Positions 43,069-51,421 of a stretch of DNA of 64,000 bases are shown in pieces (the first letter of the stretch is position 1; the number at the start of each line of letters is the position of its first letter). A program made the position numbers and the translations under genes. The stretch comes from Pseudomonas frederiksbergensis. GTDB lineage: Bacteria > Pseudomonadota > Gammaproteobacteria > Pseudomonadales > Pseudomonadaceae. The notes under the pieces were generated by a model. That model had not been told where the DNA came from. It ran no database searches and saw only the letters and a list, made by a program, of their open reading frames with translations. Where the stretch lies: contig NZ_CP018319.1 in NCBI RefSeq assembly GCF_001952935.1, positions 4,856,001 through 4,920,000 on the forward strand. The letters are read 5' to 3'.

Positions 43069-43100
43069 CTACGTAGAACTACGTAGGCGCCACGTACGTA
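43069..43100. promoter_or_regulatory. CTACGTAG palindromes upstream of cstA
   Basis: CTACGTAG at 43069-43076 and again at 43079-43086, then ACGTACGT/TACGTA at 43092-43100. Three adjacent palindromes about 115-145 bp before the cstA ATG. Likely binding region for the divergently encoded NarL-type regulator; inferred from symmetry and position. Confidence 0.5.
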
Positions 43101-43214
43101 GTAACGCGGATTTATTTGTAGACGGCATGCGGGGATATTGGGCCAGCTCCGCACAGCGGACACAATTATAAAAATTACCGCCGCAGTCCATTGGCTGTCG
43201 GCAGGAGACACGCT

Positions 43215-45272
43215 ATGCCCCGTCTGGCTAAACACCTCGCCTGGTTTGCCGTGGCTGTCCTGGGAGCGTTTGCGCTAAGTGTCGTGGCCCTGCGCCGCGG
43301 CGAAGCGATCAATGCCCTCTGGATCGTAGTCGCAGCAGTCGCTATCTATCTCGTTGCATACCGCTACTACAGCCTGTTCATCGCTACCAAAGTGATGCAA
43401 CTCGACCCCAATCGTGCCACGCCCGCTGTCGTTAACAATGACGGTCTGGACTACGTGCCGACCAACAAACACGTGCTCTTCGGTCACCACTTCGCAGCCA
43501 TTGCTGGTGCGGGGCCGCTGGTCGGTCCGGTGCTGGCGGCGCAGATGGGTTACCTGCCCGGTACGCTGTGGCTGATTGCCGGCGTAGTGCTGGCCGGTGC
43601 CGTTCAGGATTTCATGGTCCTGTTCATGTCCACCCGCCGCAACGGCCGTTCCCTGGGCGACATGGTCCGTGAAGAAATGGGCCGCATCCCCGGGACCATC
43701 GCGCTGTTTGGCTGCTTCCTGATCATGATCATCATCCTCGCGGTGCTGGCGCTGATCGTTGTGAAAGCCCTGGCCGAGAGCCCGTGGGGTATTTTCACGG
43801 TGATGGCGACCATCCCGATCGCGATGTTCATGGGCATTTACATGCGCTACATCCGCCCGGGCCGCATCGGTGAAATCTCCATCGTCGGCGTGCTGTTGCT
43901 GCTCGGTTCGATCTGGCTCGGCGGGCAGATTGCTGCTGATCCGGTCTGGGCCAAGGCCTTTACCTTCACCGGGATCCAGATCACCTGGATGCTGATCGGC
44001 TACGGTTTCGTCGCCGCGGTATTGCCGGTGTGGCTGATTCTGGCGCCGCGGGACTACCTGTCGACTTTCCTGAAAATCGGCACCATCGTGGCTTTGGCGA
44101 TCGGCATCCTGATCACCATGCCCGACCTGAAAATGCCGGCACTCACCCAGTTCGTCGACGGCACCGGACCGGTGTGGAAGGGCGGTCTGTTCCCGTTCCT
44201 GTTCATCACCATCGCCTGTGGTGCGGTTTCCGGTTTCCACGCGCTGATCGCTTCCGGTACCACACCGAAGTTGTTGGCCAGCGAAGGCCATGCCCGTTAC
44301 ATCGGTTACGGCGGCATGCTGATGGAATCCTTCGTCGCCATCATGGCCATGGTTGCCGCGTCGGTGATTGAACCGGGCGTGTACTTCGCCATGAACAGCC
44401 CGGCGGCGCTTGTCGGCTCTGACGCTGTTACGGTTGCTCAGACCGTCAGCAGCTGGGGCTTTGCGATTACCCCGGAAGCGCTGCAAGCGGTGGCCAGGGA
44501 CATCGGTGAAACCACCATCCTGGCCCGTGCCGGCGGTGCGCCGACCCTGGCGGTGGGTATCGCGCAGATCCTGCACCAGCTTCTGCCGGGTGAGAACACC
44601 ATGGCGTTCTGGTACCACTTCGCGATCCTGTTTGAGGCGTTGTTCATCCTGACGGCTGTGGATGCCGGTACCCGTGCCGGACGCTTCATGCTGCAGGATT
44701 TGCTCGGTTCCTTCGTGCCGGCGCTGAAACGCACCGAATCCTGGACCGCCAACCTGATCGCAACCGCCGGTTGTGTGGCGATGTGGGGTTACTTGTTGTA
44801 CCAGGGCGTGATCGATCCGCTGGGTGGCATCAACACCTTGTGGCCGCTGTTCGGTATCTCCAACCAGATGCTGGCCGGTATCGCGCTGATGTTGGCGACC
44901 GTTGTGCTGATCAAAATGAAACGCCAGCGCTACGTCTGGGTCACCATGTTGCCTGCTGTGTGGCTGCTGATCTGCACCACCACCGCCGGTTTCATCAAGC
45001 TGTTCGATGCCAACCCGGCGATCGGTTTCCTGGCCCTGGCCAAGAAGTACAGCGATGCCTTGGCCAACGGTCAGATCCTCGCCCCGGCGAAGAGCATCGA
45101 CCAGATGCAACACGTGATCTACAACGCCTACACCAACGCAACGCTGACGGCGCTGTTCTTGCTGGTGGTCTTCAGCATCCTGTTCTTTGCACTCAAGGTC
45201 GGTATCGCCGCCTGGGGCAGCAAGGAACGTACGGACAAAGAAGCGCCATTCCAGGCTCTGCCGGACGCTTGA
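43215..45272 (+). CDS. cstA: Carbon starvation protein CstA family transporter
   Basis: 685-residue multi-spanning inner-membrane transporter (CstA/BtsT family, peptide or pyruvate uptake). Family marks: TPAVVNNDGLDYVPTNKHVLFGHHFAAIAGAGPLVGPVLAAQMGYLPG (about 62-110), SGFHALIASGTTPKLLASEGHARYIGYGGMLMESFVAIMA (about 340-380). ATG 43215 with AGGAG; the upstream open codons are not used. Followed 14 bp later by its usual small partner gene. Confidence 0.94.
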   Translation: MPRLAKHLAWFAVAVLGAFALSVVALRRGEAINALWIVVAAVAIYLVAYRYYSLFIATKVMQLDPNRATPAVVNNDGLDYVPTNKHVLFGHHFAAIAGAGPLVGPVLAAQMGYLPGTLWLIAGVVLAGAVQDFMVLFMSTRRNGRSLGDMVREEMGRIPGTIALFGCFLIMIIILAVLALIVVKALAESPWGIFTVMATIPIAMFMGIYMRYIRPGRIGEISIVGVLLLLGSIWLGGQIAADPVWAKAFTFTGIQITWMLIGYGFVAAVLPVWLILAPRDYLSTFLKIGTIVALAIGILITMPDLKMPALTQFVDGTGPVWKGGLFPFLFITIACGAVSGFHALIASGTTPKLLASEGHARYIGYGGMLMESFVAIMAMVAASVIEPGVYFAMNSPAALVGSDAVTVAQTVSSWGFAITPEALQAVARDIGETTILARAGGAPTLAVGIAQILHQLLPGENTMAFWYHFAILFEALFILTAVDAGTRAGRFMLQDLLGSFVPALKRTESWTANLIATAGCVAMWGYLLYQGVIDPLGGINTLWPLFGISNQMLAGIALMLATVVLIKMKRQRYVWVTMLPAVWLLICTTTAGFIKLFDANPAIGFLALAKKYSDALANGQILAPAKSIDQMQHVIYNAYTNATLTALFLLVVFSILFFALKVGIAAWGSKERTDKEAPFQALPDA

Positions 45273-45286
45273 TCGAGGAGTGCAGC

Positions 45287-45484
45287 ATGTTCAATGACTT
45301 GAGTCGCCTCGGTAAATACCTCGGTCAGGCCGCGCGCCTGATGGTCGGGATGCCCGACTACGACAATTACGTCGAGCACATGCAAACCAAGCACCCGGAC
45401 AAACCGGTTATGAGTTATGAGGTGTTCTTTCGGGAGCGCCAGGAAGCTCGTTACGGAAGCAAGGCTGGGCCGAAGTGCTGTTGA
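45287..45484 (+). CDS. YbdD/YjiX-family small protein
   Basis: 65 residues, always found after cstA-type genes: LSRLGKYLGQAARLMVGMPDYDNYVEHMQTKHPDKPVMSYEVFFRERQEARYG. Cys-Cys near the C-terminus. GAGGAG Shine-Dalgarno. Function unknown, likely linked to CstA activity. Confidence 0.92.
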   Translation: MFNDLSRLGKYLGQAARLMVGMPDYDNYVEHMQTKHPDKPVMSYEVFFRERQEARYGSKAGPKCC

Positions 45485-45520
45485 TGGACGGTGGCAGTGA
45501 TGCCACCTGAATAGCTAATA

Positions 45521-45553
45521 AAAAACCCGGCTGATGAGGCCGGGTTTTTTTTT
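45521..45553. terminator. Rho-independent terminator
   Basis: AAAAACCCGGC / GCCGGGTTTTT stem, 7-base loop, T-tract on the + side and A-tract on the other, so usable in both directions between convergent genes. A second small hairpin GGTGGCA/TGCCACC lies at 45490-45507. Confidence 0.88.
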
Positions 45554-45574
45554 GAGTAGCTGATCCGTGTTGAG

Positions 45575-46288
45575 TCAGCTTGCGGGGATGGTTTCGAGCG
45601 TTTCGAGATCCAGCAGGGTGAAGTAACCACGGTCTGGTCTCCAGCCACCCGTATCGATGTGAATCACATTGCCAAGGCTGAGGGGCATATACAGCGGTGT
45701 ATGCCCTACGACCAGTGCGCGCAGGCCTTCAACGCCATGCGCCTCCTGCTGATCGATCCGCCTTCGTGACCACATGCAGTAGTGTTGCACCTCCTGCAGA
45801 CGCCTGTTGCTTTCCGGCGACTCCAGTTCCTTTCGCAGTTGCTGCCATGATGGAAATGGACAATCGGCGTGCACGATGCCGATCAGGCCGTAGGCTGTTT
45901 CGATTTCAATCGCGATAGGGAGCCTGGCGAACTGCGCCGCGAATGCCTGCTTCTCGAACAGCGGCAGCTCCATGAACCATGAACCGCCGTTGTCGATCCA
46001 GCTGTCGACGTCGCAGGTATCGAAGTACACCACGTAGTCGTCATGGTTGCCTCGCACCGGGTGGAACCATGCCTTGTCCAGCCACTCGAGTGCATCATGG
46101 CATTCGGGCCCACGGTCAATCAGATCGCCAACACTGAACAGGCGATCTACCGAGTGGTTGAACCCGGCTGCATCCAGCGCATCCTGCAACCGAGTGAAAT
46201 GGCCATGAATATCCCCGACCGCGAAATCCCGGCCGGCAACGTTTGCAGCGAAGCGCTTGACGCGTGACATCTCTAAATTTTCGAGCAT
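45575..46288 (-). CDS. PPP-family metallophosphoesterase (PrpA-like)
   Basis: 237 residues. Phosphoesterase motifs GDIHG (25-29), GDLIDRG (54-60) and GNHD (80-83), and VVGHTP toward the C-terminus: the lambda-phosphatase/PrpA/PrpB protein phosphatase group. I chose ATG 46288 (GGAG ten bases before); ATG 46270 (MSRVKRF) is equally possible. Cytosolic. Confidence 0.85.
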   Translation of the reverse strand: MLENLEMSRVKRFAANVAGRDFAVGDIHGHFTRLQDALDAAGFNHSVDRLFSVGDLIDRGPECHDALEWLDKAWFHPVRGNHDDYVVYFDTCDVDSWIDNGGSWFMELPLFEKQAFAAQFARLPIAIEIETAYGLIGIVHADCPFPSWQQLRKELESPESNRRLQEVQHYCMWSRRRIDQQEAHGVEGLRALVVGHTPLYMPLSLGNVIHIDTGGWRPDRGYFTLLDLETLETIPAS

Positions 46289-46419
46289 GGGAATGCCACT
46301 CCGGCAGCTCCCCAACGGGCTAGTCAGGTGAGTTTAGGCCAATAAGTGGTACCCGACCTTACCGCGCCGGCAAGCGGACCTTTTCCGCTTGCCCGACAAG
46401 CTGGCCGGATCAAACATTG

Positions 46420-46623
46420 TCAGAGCAAATAAGCCGTTGCTTGCCCGAAAGGGTTGTCCTGCACGCTGGCGATAAGGTGCAGAGGCATGTGTTGCGCATC
46501 CAGGGTTGGAACTTCGAAAGTCTCCACAATCTGGGTGTGGCGCTCACTCGGCCCGGTCGACGCTTCGACAAGAGCCTTGGCCATTCTCGCGTGGTTCGCT
46601 GCGATTTCGTTGAGAGTTGACAC
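46420..46623 (-). CDS. Small hypothetical protein
   Basis: 67 residues, GTG start with GGGAGATG upstream: MSTLNEIAANHARMAKALVE, then a proline-rich stretch and PFGQATAYLL at the end. Soluble, not recognised. Confidence 0.55.
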   Translation of the reverse strand: MSTLNEIAANHARMAKALVEASTGPSERHTQIVETFEVPTLDAQHMPLHLIASVQDNPFGQATAYLL

Positions 46624-47091
46624 GTTACATCTCCCGGTGACTGACCAAGCGCATCGCTGGCGTCCTAAGCGTTAAGTAAGTGCTGTCGCGTCAGAATTAC
46701 GTCGTTCTGGGGCAGCTAGGTGCGTCTTGTGCAAACCTTGAGCCAGTCATTGTCAAAAAAATCGCACCAGGTTTCTGATGCGACGAATGGTGGTGGCGGG
46801 GCCTTAACGGGATATTTCCTGAGCCTATAAGGCGGGGGAAAAAGGTGATTAGACGTGCAGAAGTAGTTTTGCTAAAAAAATAGTGCATGGTCGCTGTTGA
46901 CGCGCCAATGCATCTCCATTCTGTTAGATGGAAATCGCCCAACATTGAGCTGGGCAACGATCAATGAGTCTGATGCCGATACAGGGATAAGTAACTGCGA
47001 CTTTGGCCAACTGCTCGCGCACAGGCATTGGGCTCATTGATCCCCTTTTTTTCCACAGAAAGTCACCCCTTTCAGGACAAGGAAGTTAATC
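46624..47091. other. Intergenic region without supported gene
   Basis: 468 bp. The only open frame (minus strand, 46697-46957) has no Shine-Dalgarno and unnatural composition. A small TCGCA...TGCGA hairpin occurs near 46770. The last part, before ATG 47092, has AAGGAAG as the ribosome-binding site of the DUF5329 gene. Nothing else seen. Confidence 0.5.
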
Positions 47092-47490
47092 ATGTGGATT
47101 TTGAAAGTAGCGGTGATTCGATCCATTTTCCGCCAATGGCTGATCGCTGTTTCTATCGGCCTTTTTGTGGCGGGCGGTGTACAGGCTCAAACCTCGCCAC
47201 AGGCGAGCCAGGAGATAAAGGGCTTGCTGGATTTTGTAGAGCGCAGCGAGTGCAAGTTCGTGCGCAACGGCAGTGAGTACCCTGGACCTGAGGCTCGGGC
47301 ACATCTTGAAAAGAAGCTGGATTATCTCGAAGGCAAGAACCTGGTGCGTAGCGCAGAAGACTTCATCGATCTTGCTGCCACTAAAAGCAGCATGTCTGGC
47401 AAAGCCTATCAAGTGCGGTGCGCAACTGGCGTTCAGCCGGCGAGCACCTGGCTGAAGACGGAGCTACAGAGACAACGTCAGCGTCATTGA
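47092..47490 (+). CDS. DUF5329 exported protein
   Basis: 132 residues. Signal peptide with a long N-region: MWILKVAVIRSIFRQW, hydrophobic LIAVSIGLFVAGGV and QAQ near 32. Mature DUF5329 pattern: EIKGLLDFVERSECKFVRNGSEYPGPEARAHLEKKLDYLEG and SAEDFIDLAATKSSMSGKAYQVRC; two cysteines probably form a disulfide. Unknown function. The inverted-repeat element begins 2 bp after its stop. Confidence 0.82.
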   Translation: MWILKVAVIRSIFRQWLIAVSIGLFVAGGVQAQTSPQASQEIKGLLDFVERSECKFVRNGSEYPGPEARAHLEKKLDYLEGKNLVRSAEDFIDLAATKSSMSGKAYQVRCATGVQPASTWLKTELQRQRQRH

Positions 47491-47492
47491 GC

Positions 47493-48169
47493 GGGGTACA
47501 TATCCGTTTCTGCGGTGATGGCGGCTGGCGGTTTCGCTCTTACAGCGAGTCCCTTTTTCAAACGCCAAAAAGGAACCAAAAGGCTTTGCCCCTCCATTCG
47601 GTGCCTCGCCTAGGCTCGGCATGCCCTCACTCCGGCATTGCTCCGGGGGGCCCGCCGCCATCGGCCATCCATGGCCGGGGGCGGCTACCGCGGCATCCTT
47701 GCCGCGGTGCCCCCTGCGCAACGCCTGCGTTCGGCCTCTGGGAAAGGGGCAGGCAGATCAAGATCAAAGCCAAAGCAACGGCAACGGCAACGGCAAGATC
47801 AACAGCTTCGCGAGCAAGCCCGCTCCCACATAAAGCAGATCGGCGTACAGCTTTTGTTCTTCACCACTCAACAGGCCGAGCGTTAGCTCGCCTGCAGCTT
47901 TTGATCTTGATGCACCGCCCCCTCGAGAGGCCGAGTGGAGGTTCTGCGCAGTGGGCAACCCGGCATGGATGCCGGGTTAGCCGCCCCCGGCCATGGATGG
48001 CCGATGGCGGCGGGCCCACGGAGCAGGACCGGAGCGAGGGCATGCCGAGCCTAAGCGAGGTACCGAACGAAAGGGGCAAGAGCCCTTGGTTACTTGGGGC
48101 TTTTCCAAGTGACTCGCTGTAAAAGCGAAACCAATAGTCGCCGTGACCGCAGAAACGGATATGTACCCC
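47493..48169. repeat. 677-bp long inverted-repeat element
   Basis: Both ends carry GGGGTACATATCCGTTTCTG in inverted orientation, with matching for about 58 bp. Further in, arms pair again, including a perfect 40-bp inverted repeat (47648-47687 with 47978-48017). Each arm is about 195 bp; the centre (47688-47977) holds a REP half and a block shared with 42729-42828. It has no long open frame that looks like a transposase, so it is a non-autonomous or structural repeat. Only a partial copy exists elsewhere in the window (42452). Confidence 0.8.
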
Positions 48170-48227
48170 GGCATCAGCCCACACTTGCCGTACTTTTACG
48201 TTTCCGGGATTCATACACACACCCAGT

Positions 48228-48267
48228 TGTCATGAAATGAAAAGCCATTGTCGTCTGATGAGAAGCG
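48228..48267 (+). promoter_or_regulatory. Putative AraC-regulated promoter element, copy 1
   Basis: 40-bp segment, 32/40 identical to 56253-56292. It contains ATGAAAAG (48237) and ATGAGAAG (48258), 21 bp apart, then a -10-like TACAGT 20 bp further on. Direct half-sites at two helical turns are typical of AraC-family activators; the gene for one lies at 54967. It stands about 80 bp before the quinone oxidoreductase ATG. Confidence 0.6.
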
Positions 48268-48347
48268 ACCCTGCAGACGGCGTCCTACAGTCCAATCAGC
48301 GCAATTCGACGCAGCACGCCCATCTTGCAGATTGGAGAATAAGAAAA

Positions 48348-49328
48348 ATGGCCAAAGCCGTACGCTTCTACGAAACCGGTGGTCCCGAAGTCCTCCGCTA
48401 TGAGGAGGTCGAAGTTGGCGACCCCGGTCCAGGCCAGGTTCGTCTTCGTCATGTGGCGGTCGGCCTGAACTATGCCGACACCTACTTTCGCAACGGCACT
48501 TACCCGATCCCGATGCCCAACGGCATGGGGGTTGAAGCTTCCGGTGTGGTCCAGGCTATCGGCGAGGGGGTTACCAATGTCCGTGTAGGCGATCGCGTCA
48601 CCTACACCGGGTTTCTCAATACCTTGGGGGCCTACAGCACCGAACGCCTGATTCCGGCCGCGCCGTTGATCAAGCTGCCGGAAACCATCAGTTTCGAGAC
48701 CGCCGCCGCCATGACCATGCGCGGCCTGACCTCTTCGTACCTGATGCGGCGCATCTACGATTTCAAGGCCGGCGACAGCATTCTGCTGCACGCCGCTGCC
48801 GGTGGCGTGGGCCTGATCGTTTCGCAGTGGGCCAAGCTGCTCGGCCTGACCGTCATCGGCACCGTGTCCACCGCGGTCAAGGGTGAAATTGCCCTGGCCC
48901 ATGGCTGCGACCATGTCATCAATTACAGCCACGAAGATGTCGCCCAGCGCGTGCGCGAGTTGACTGATGGCGTGGGGGTCAACGTGGTGTTCGACAGCGT
49001 CGGCAAGAACACCTTCATGGGTTCGCTGGACTCGCTGAAGCGTCGTGGCCTGATGGTGTGCGTCGGCACGGCATCCGGTCCTATCCCGGCCCTGGATCCG
49101 GTACTGCTGGCGATGAAAGGCTCGCTGTTCATGACGCGTCCGGCCCTGGCCGATTACATTTCCGACCCCGCGGAAAAAGCGGCCCTGGCTGGCGAATTGT
49201 TCGACCACGTTGGCAGCGGTCGGATCAAGATCGAGATCAACCAGCACTATGCTTTGCAGGATGCCGTGCAGGCCCATCGCGACCTGGAATCACGCAAAAC
49301 CACGGGCTCTTCGATTTTCGTCATTTAA
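48348..49328 (+). CDS. Quinone oxidoreductase, zinc-free MDR family
   Basis: 326 residues of the QOR (NADPH:quinone reductase) branch. GroES-like domain MAKAVRFYETGGPEVLRYEEVEVGDPGPGQVRLRHVAVGLNYADTYFR, nucleotide fold AAAGGVGLIVSQWAKLLG near 155-172, SVGKNTF. No zinc-binding cysteines. First gene of the BKACE operon; the dioxygenase gene begins 15 bp after its stop. Could reduce a quinone or enone intermediate. Confidence 0.9.
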   Translation: MAKAVRFYETGGPEVLRYEEVEVGDPGPGQVRLRHVAVGLNYADTYFRNGTYPIPMPNGMGVEASGVVQAIGEGVTNVRVGDRVTYTGFLNTLGAYSTERLIPAAPLIKLPETISFETAAAMTMRGLTSSYLMRRIYDFKAGDSILLHAAAGGVGLIVSQWAKLLGLTVIGTVSTAVKGEIALAHGCDHVINYSHEDVAQRVRELTDGVGVNVVFDSVGKNTFMGSLDSLKRRGLMVCVGTASGPIPALDPVLLAMKGSLFMTRPALADYISDPAEKAALAGELFDHVGSGRIKIEINQHYALQDAVQAHRDLESRKTTGSSIFVI

Positions 49329-49342
49329 GGGGGTTGTCCGCC

Positions 49343-50190
49343 ATGAAAGTCGAACAATTGACCTGCAGCATTGGCGCCGAACTGATCGGCGTCAACCTCG
49401 CCGACGCGGTGCATGACGATGGTCTTTTTGCCGAGATTCGTGCTCAGTTGCTCAAGCATCGGGTGGTGTTCCTGCGCGATCAGGACATCACTCGCGCCGA
49501 GCACGTGGCCTTCGCCCGCCGCTTCGGTGAGTTGGAAGACCATCCGGTGGCTGGCAGTGATCCGGATCATCCCGGGCTGGTGCGCATCTACAAAAATCCC
49601 GACCAGCCGATGGACCGCTACGAAAACGCCTGGCACACCGACGCGACCTGGCGCGAGGCGCCGCCGATGGGCTGCGTGCTGCGCTGCGTGGAATGCCCAC
49701 CGGTGGGCGGCGACACCATGTGGGCCAACATGGTCGAGGCCTATGCGCGCTTGCCGGAGGACGTGAAGGTGAAGATCGCCGACCTGCGCGCCCGCCACAG
49801 CATCGAAGCGAGTTTCGGTGCCGCCATGCCAATCGAAAAGCGTCTGGCGCTCAAGGCGATGTACCCGGATGCCGAGCACCCGGTGGTGCGTACCCACCCG
49901 GAAACCGGGGAGAAGGTGCTGTTCGTCAACGCCTTCACCACGCACTTGAGCAACTACCACACCCCGAGCGGGTGCGCTTCGGCCAGGACGCCAACCCTGG
50001 CGCAAGCGAGTTGCTGCGCTACCTGATCAGCCAGGCCTACATCCCCGAGTATCAGGTGCGCTGGCGCTGGAAACCCAACAGCATCGCCATCTGGGACAAC
50101 CGCAGCACCCAGCACTACGCCGTCATGGATTACCCGCCGTGCCATCGCAAGATGGAGCGTGCCGGGATCATCGGCGACAAGACCTACTGA
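49343..50190 (+). pseudogene. TauD/TfdA-family 2-oxoglutarate dioxygenase, frameshifted
   Basis: Frame 1 runs from ATG 49343 to a stop at 50026. Good homology ends at LSNYHTP (about codon 208) and resumes in the next frame with RVRFGQDANPGASELLRYL and continues to NRSTQHYAVMDYPPCHRKMERAGI and a stop at 50190. One base, probably a G, is missing after 49966 (CACACCCCG-AGCGGG). Restored, the protein is about 282 residues with all ligands: His98-x-Asp100 in WHTDA, the distal His in TQHYAV and Arg in HRKMERAGI. TauD-type enzymes oxygenate sulfonates or carboxylates with Fe(II) and 2-oxoglutarate. Sequencing error or true mutation cannot be told apart here. Confidence 0.82.
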
Positions 50191-50277
50191 TCGACCCCTA
50201 CTGCATTCGCACTCGTAAACACGCCTGCCCGGCACGATCCCGGGTGGGCGCGACAATCATAAGAACAGGAGTAACTC

Positions 50278-51330
50278 ATGCAATTCTTCGACGATTCCCT
50301 GCACCCGGAAAACATGGAAAAGGTGGTGATCACCGTGGCCCCCTACGGCCCGGAATGGATGCCTGAAGATTTCCCCGAAGACATCCCGCTGACCATGGAT
50401 GAGCAGGTGCAGAAGGCGGTTGAGTGTTATGAGGCGGGTGCAACGGTATTGCACCTGCACGTGCGTGAATTGGACGGCAAGGGTTCCAAGCGTCTGTCCA
50501 AGTTCAACGAATTGATCGCCGGCGTGCGTGAAGCCGTGCCGGACATGATCATCCAGGTCGGTGGCTCGATTTCCTTTGCGCCGGAAAGCGATGGCGAAGC
50601 CGCCAAGTGGCTGTCTGACGATACCCGGCACATGCTGGCTGAACTGACGCCAAAACCGGATCAGGTCACGGTGGCCATCAACACCACCCAGATGAACATC
50701 ATGGAGCTGCTGTATCCGCAATACCTGGAAGGCACGTCCCTGGCCAATCCCCTGTATCAGGCCGCCTACAGCGAAATGACCGTTCCGGCAGGCCCGGCCT
50801 GGGTCGCCGAGCACCTCAAGCGTCTGATGGACAACGGCATCCAGCCGCACTTCCAGCTGACCGGCATGCACGCCATGGAAACCCTCGAGCGTCTGGTGCG
50901 CAAGGGTGTCTACAAGGGCCCGTTGAACCTGACCTGGATCGGCATTGGCGGCGGTTTCGATGGCCCCAATCCGTTCAACTTTTTCAACTTCATCCACCGC
51001 GCGCCAGACGGATGCACCCTGACCTCCGAGTCGCTGCTGAAAAACGTCATGCCGTTCAACACCATGTCGATGGCCATGGGTATGCACCCGCGTGTGGGCA
51101 ATGAAGACACTATCATTGATCACAAGGGCGATCGTTTCGGCTCGGTTGCGCAAATCAAGCAAACCGTACGCATCGCCCATGAACTGGGCCGCGAAATCGC
51201 CACCGGCAAAGAAGCCCGTGAGATCTACCGCATCGGCGTGCAGTACCAGAGCATCGAAGAAACGCTGCTGGCCAACGGCATGGCCCCCAACCGCAAGGCT
51301 GGGCAGAAAGGTGTGCCGCAACGCGGCTGA
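50278..51330 (+). CDS. Beta-keto acid cleavage enzyme (BKACE, DUF849)
   Basis: 350-residue TIM-barrel enzyme that condenses a beta-keto acid with acetyl-CoA to give acetoacetate and a new CoA ester (3-keto-5-aminohexanoate cleavage family). Zn-binding HLHVREL (about residue 60), GGSISF, QLTGMHAME, and GIGGGFDGPNPFNF with the conserved Glu/Asp. Longer than the 270-310 typical of Kce, in a less-studied subgroup. ACAGGAG precedes ATG. Acts after the oxidative steps of this operon, presumably. Confidence 0.88.
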   Translation: MQFFDDSLHPENMEKVVITVAPYGPEWMPEDFPEDIPLTMDEQVQKAVECYEAGATVLHLHVRELDGKGSKRLSKFNELIAGVREAVPDMIIQVGGSISFAPESDGEAAKWLSDDTRHMLAELTPKPDQVTVAINTTQMNIMELLYPQYLEGTSLANPLYQAAYSEMTVPAGPAWVAEHLKRLMDNGIQPHFQLTGMHAMETLERLVRKGVYKGPLNLTWIGIGGGFDGPNPFNFFNFIHRAPDGCTLTSESLLKNVMPFNTMSMAMGMHPRVGNEDTIIDHKGDRFGSVAQIKQTVRIAHELGREIATGKEAREIYRIGVQYQSIEETLLANGMAPNRKAGQKGVPQRG

Positions 51331-51421
51331 TCGGCAGACGAAGCGGGGGGCAAAGGCCTCCCGCTCGCTGCACTGCAACACGCTTGATAACAACAATAAA
51401 ACAAAGCTTTGAGGAGGCTGC

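Noticed and set aside
43275..45113. 612-codon minus-strand frame
   Set aside because: Antisense of cstA, with Gln/His-rich composition and no start signal.
46697..46957. 86-codon minus-strand frame as a gene
   Set aside because: No ribosome-binding site, odd composition and no recognisable pattern.
47493..48169. Insertion sequence with transposase
   Set aside because: Has long terminal inverted repeats, but no open frame inside resembles a transposase; kept as a repeat element.
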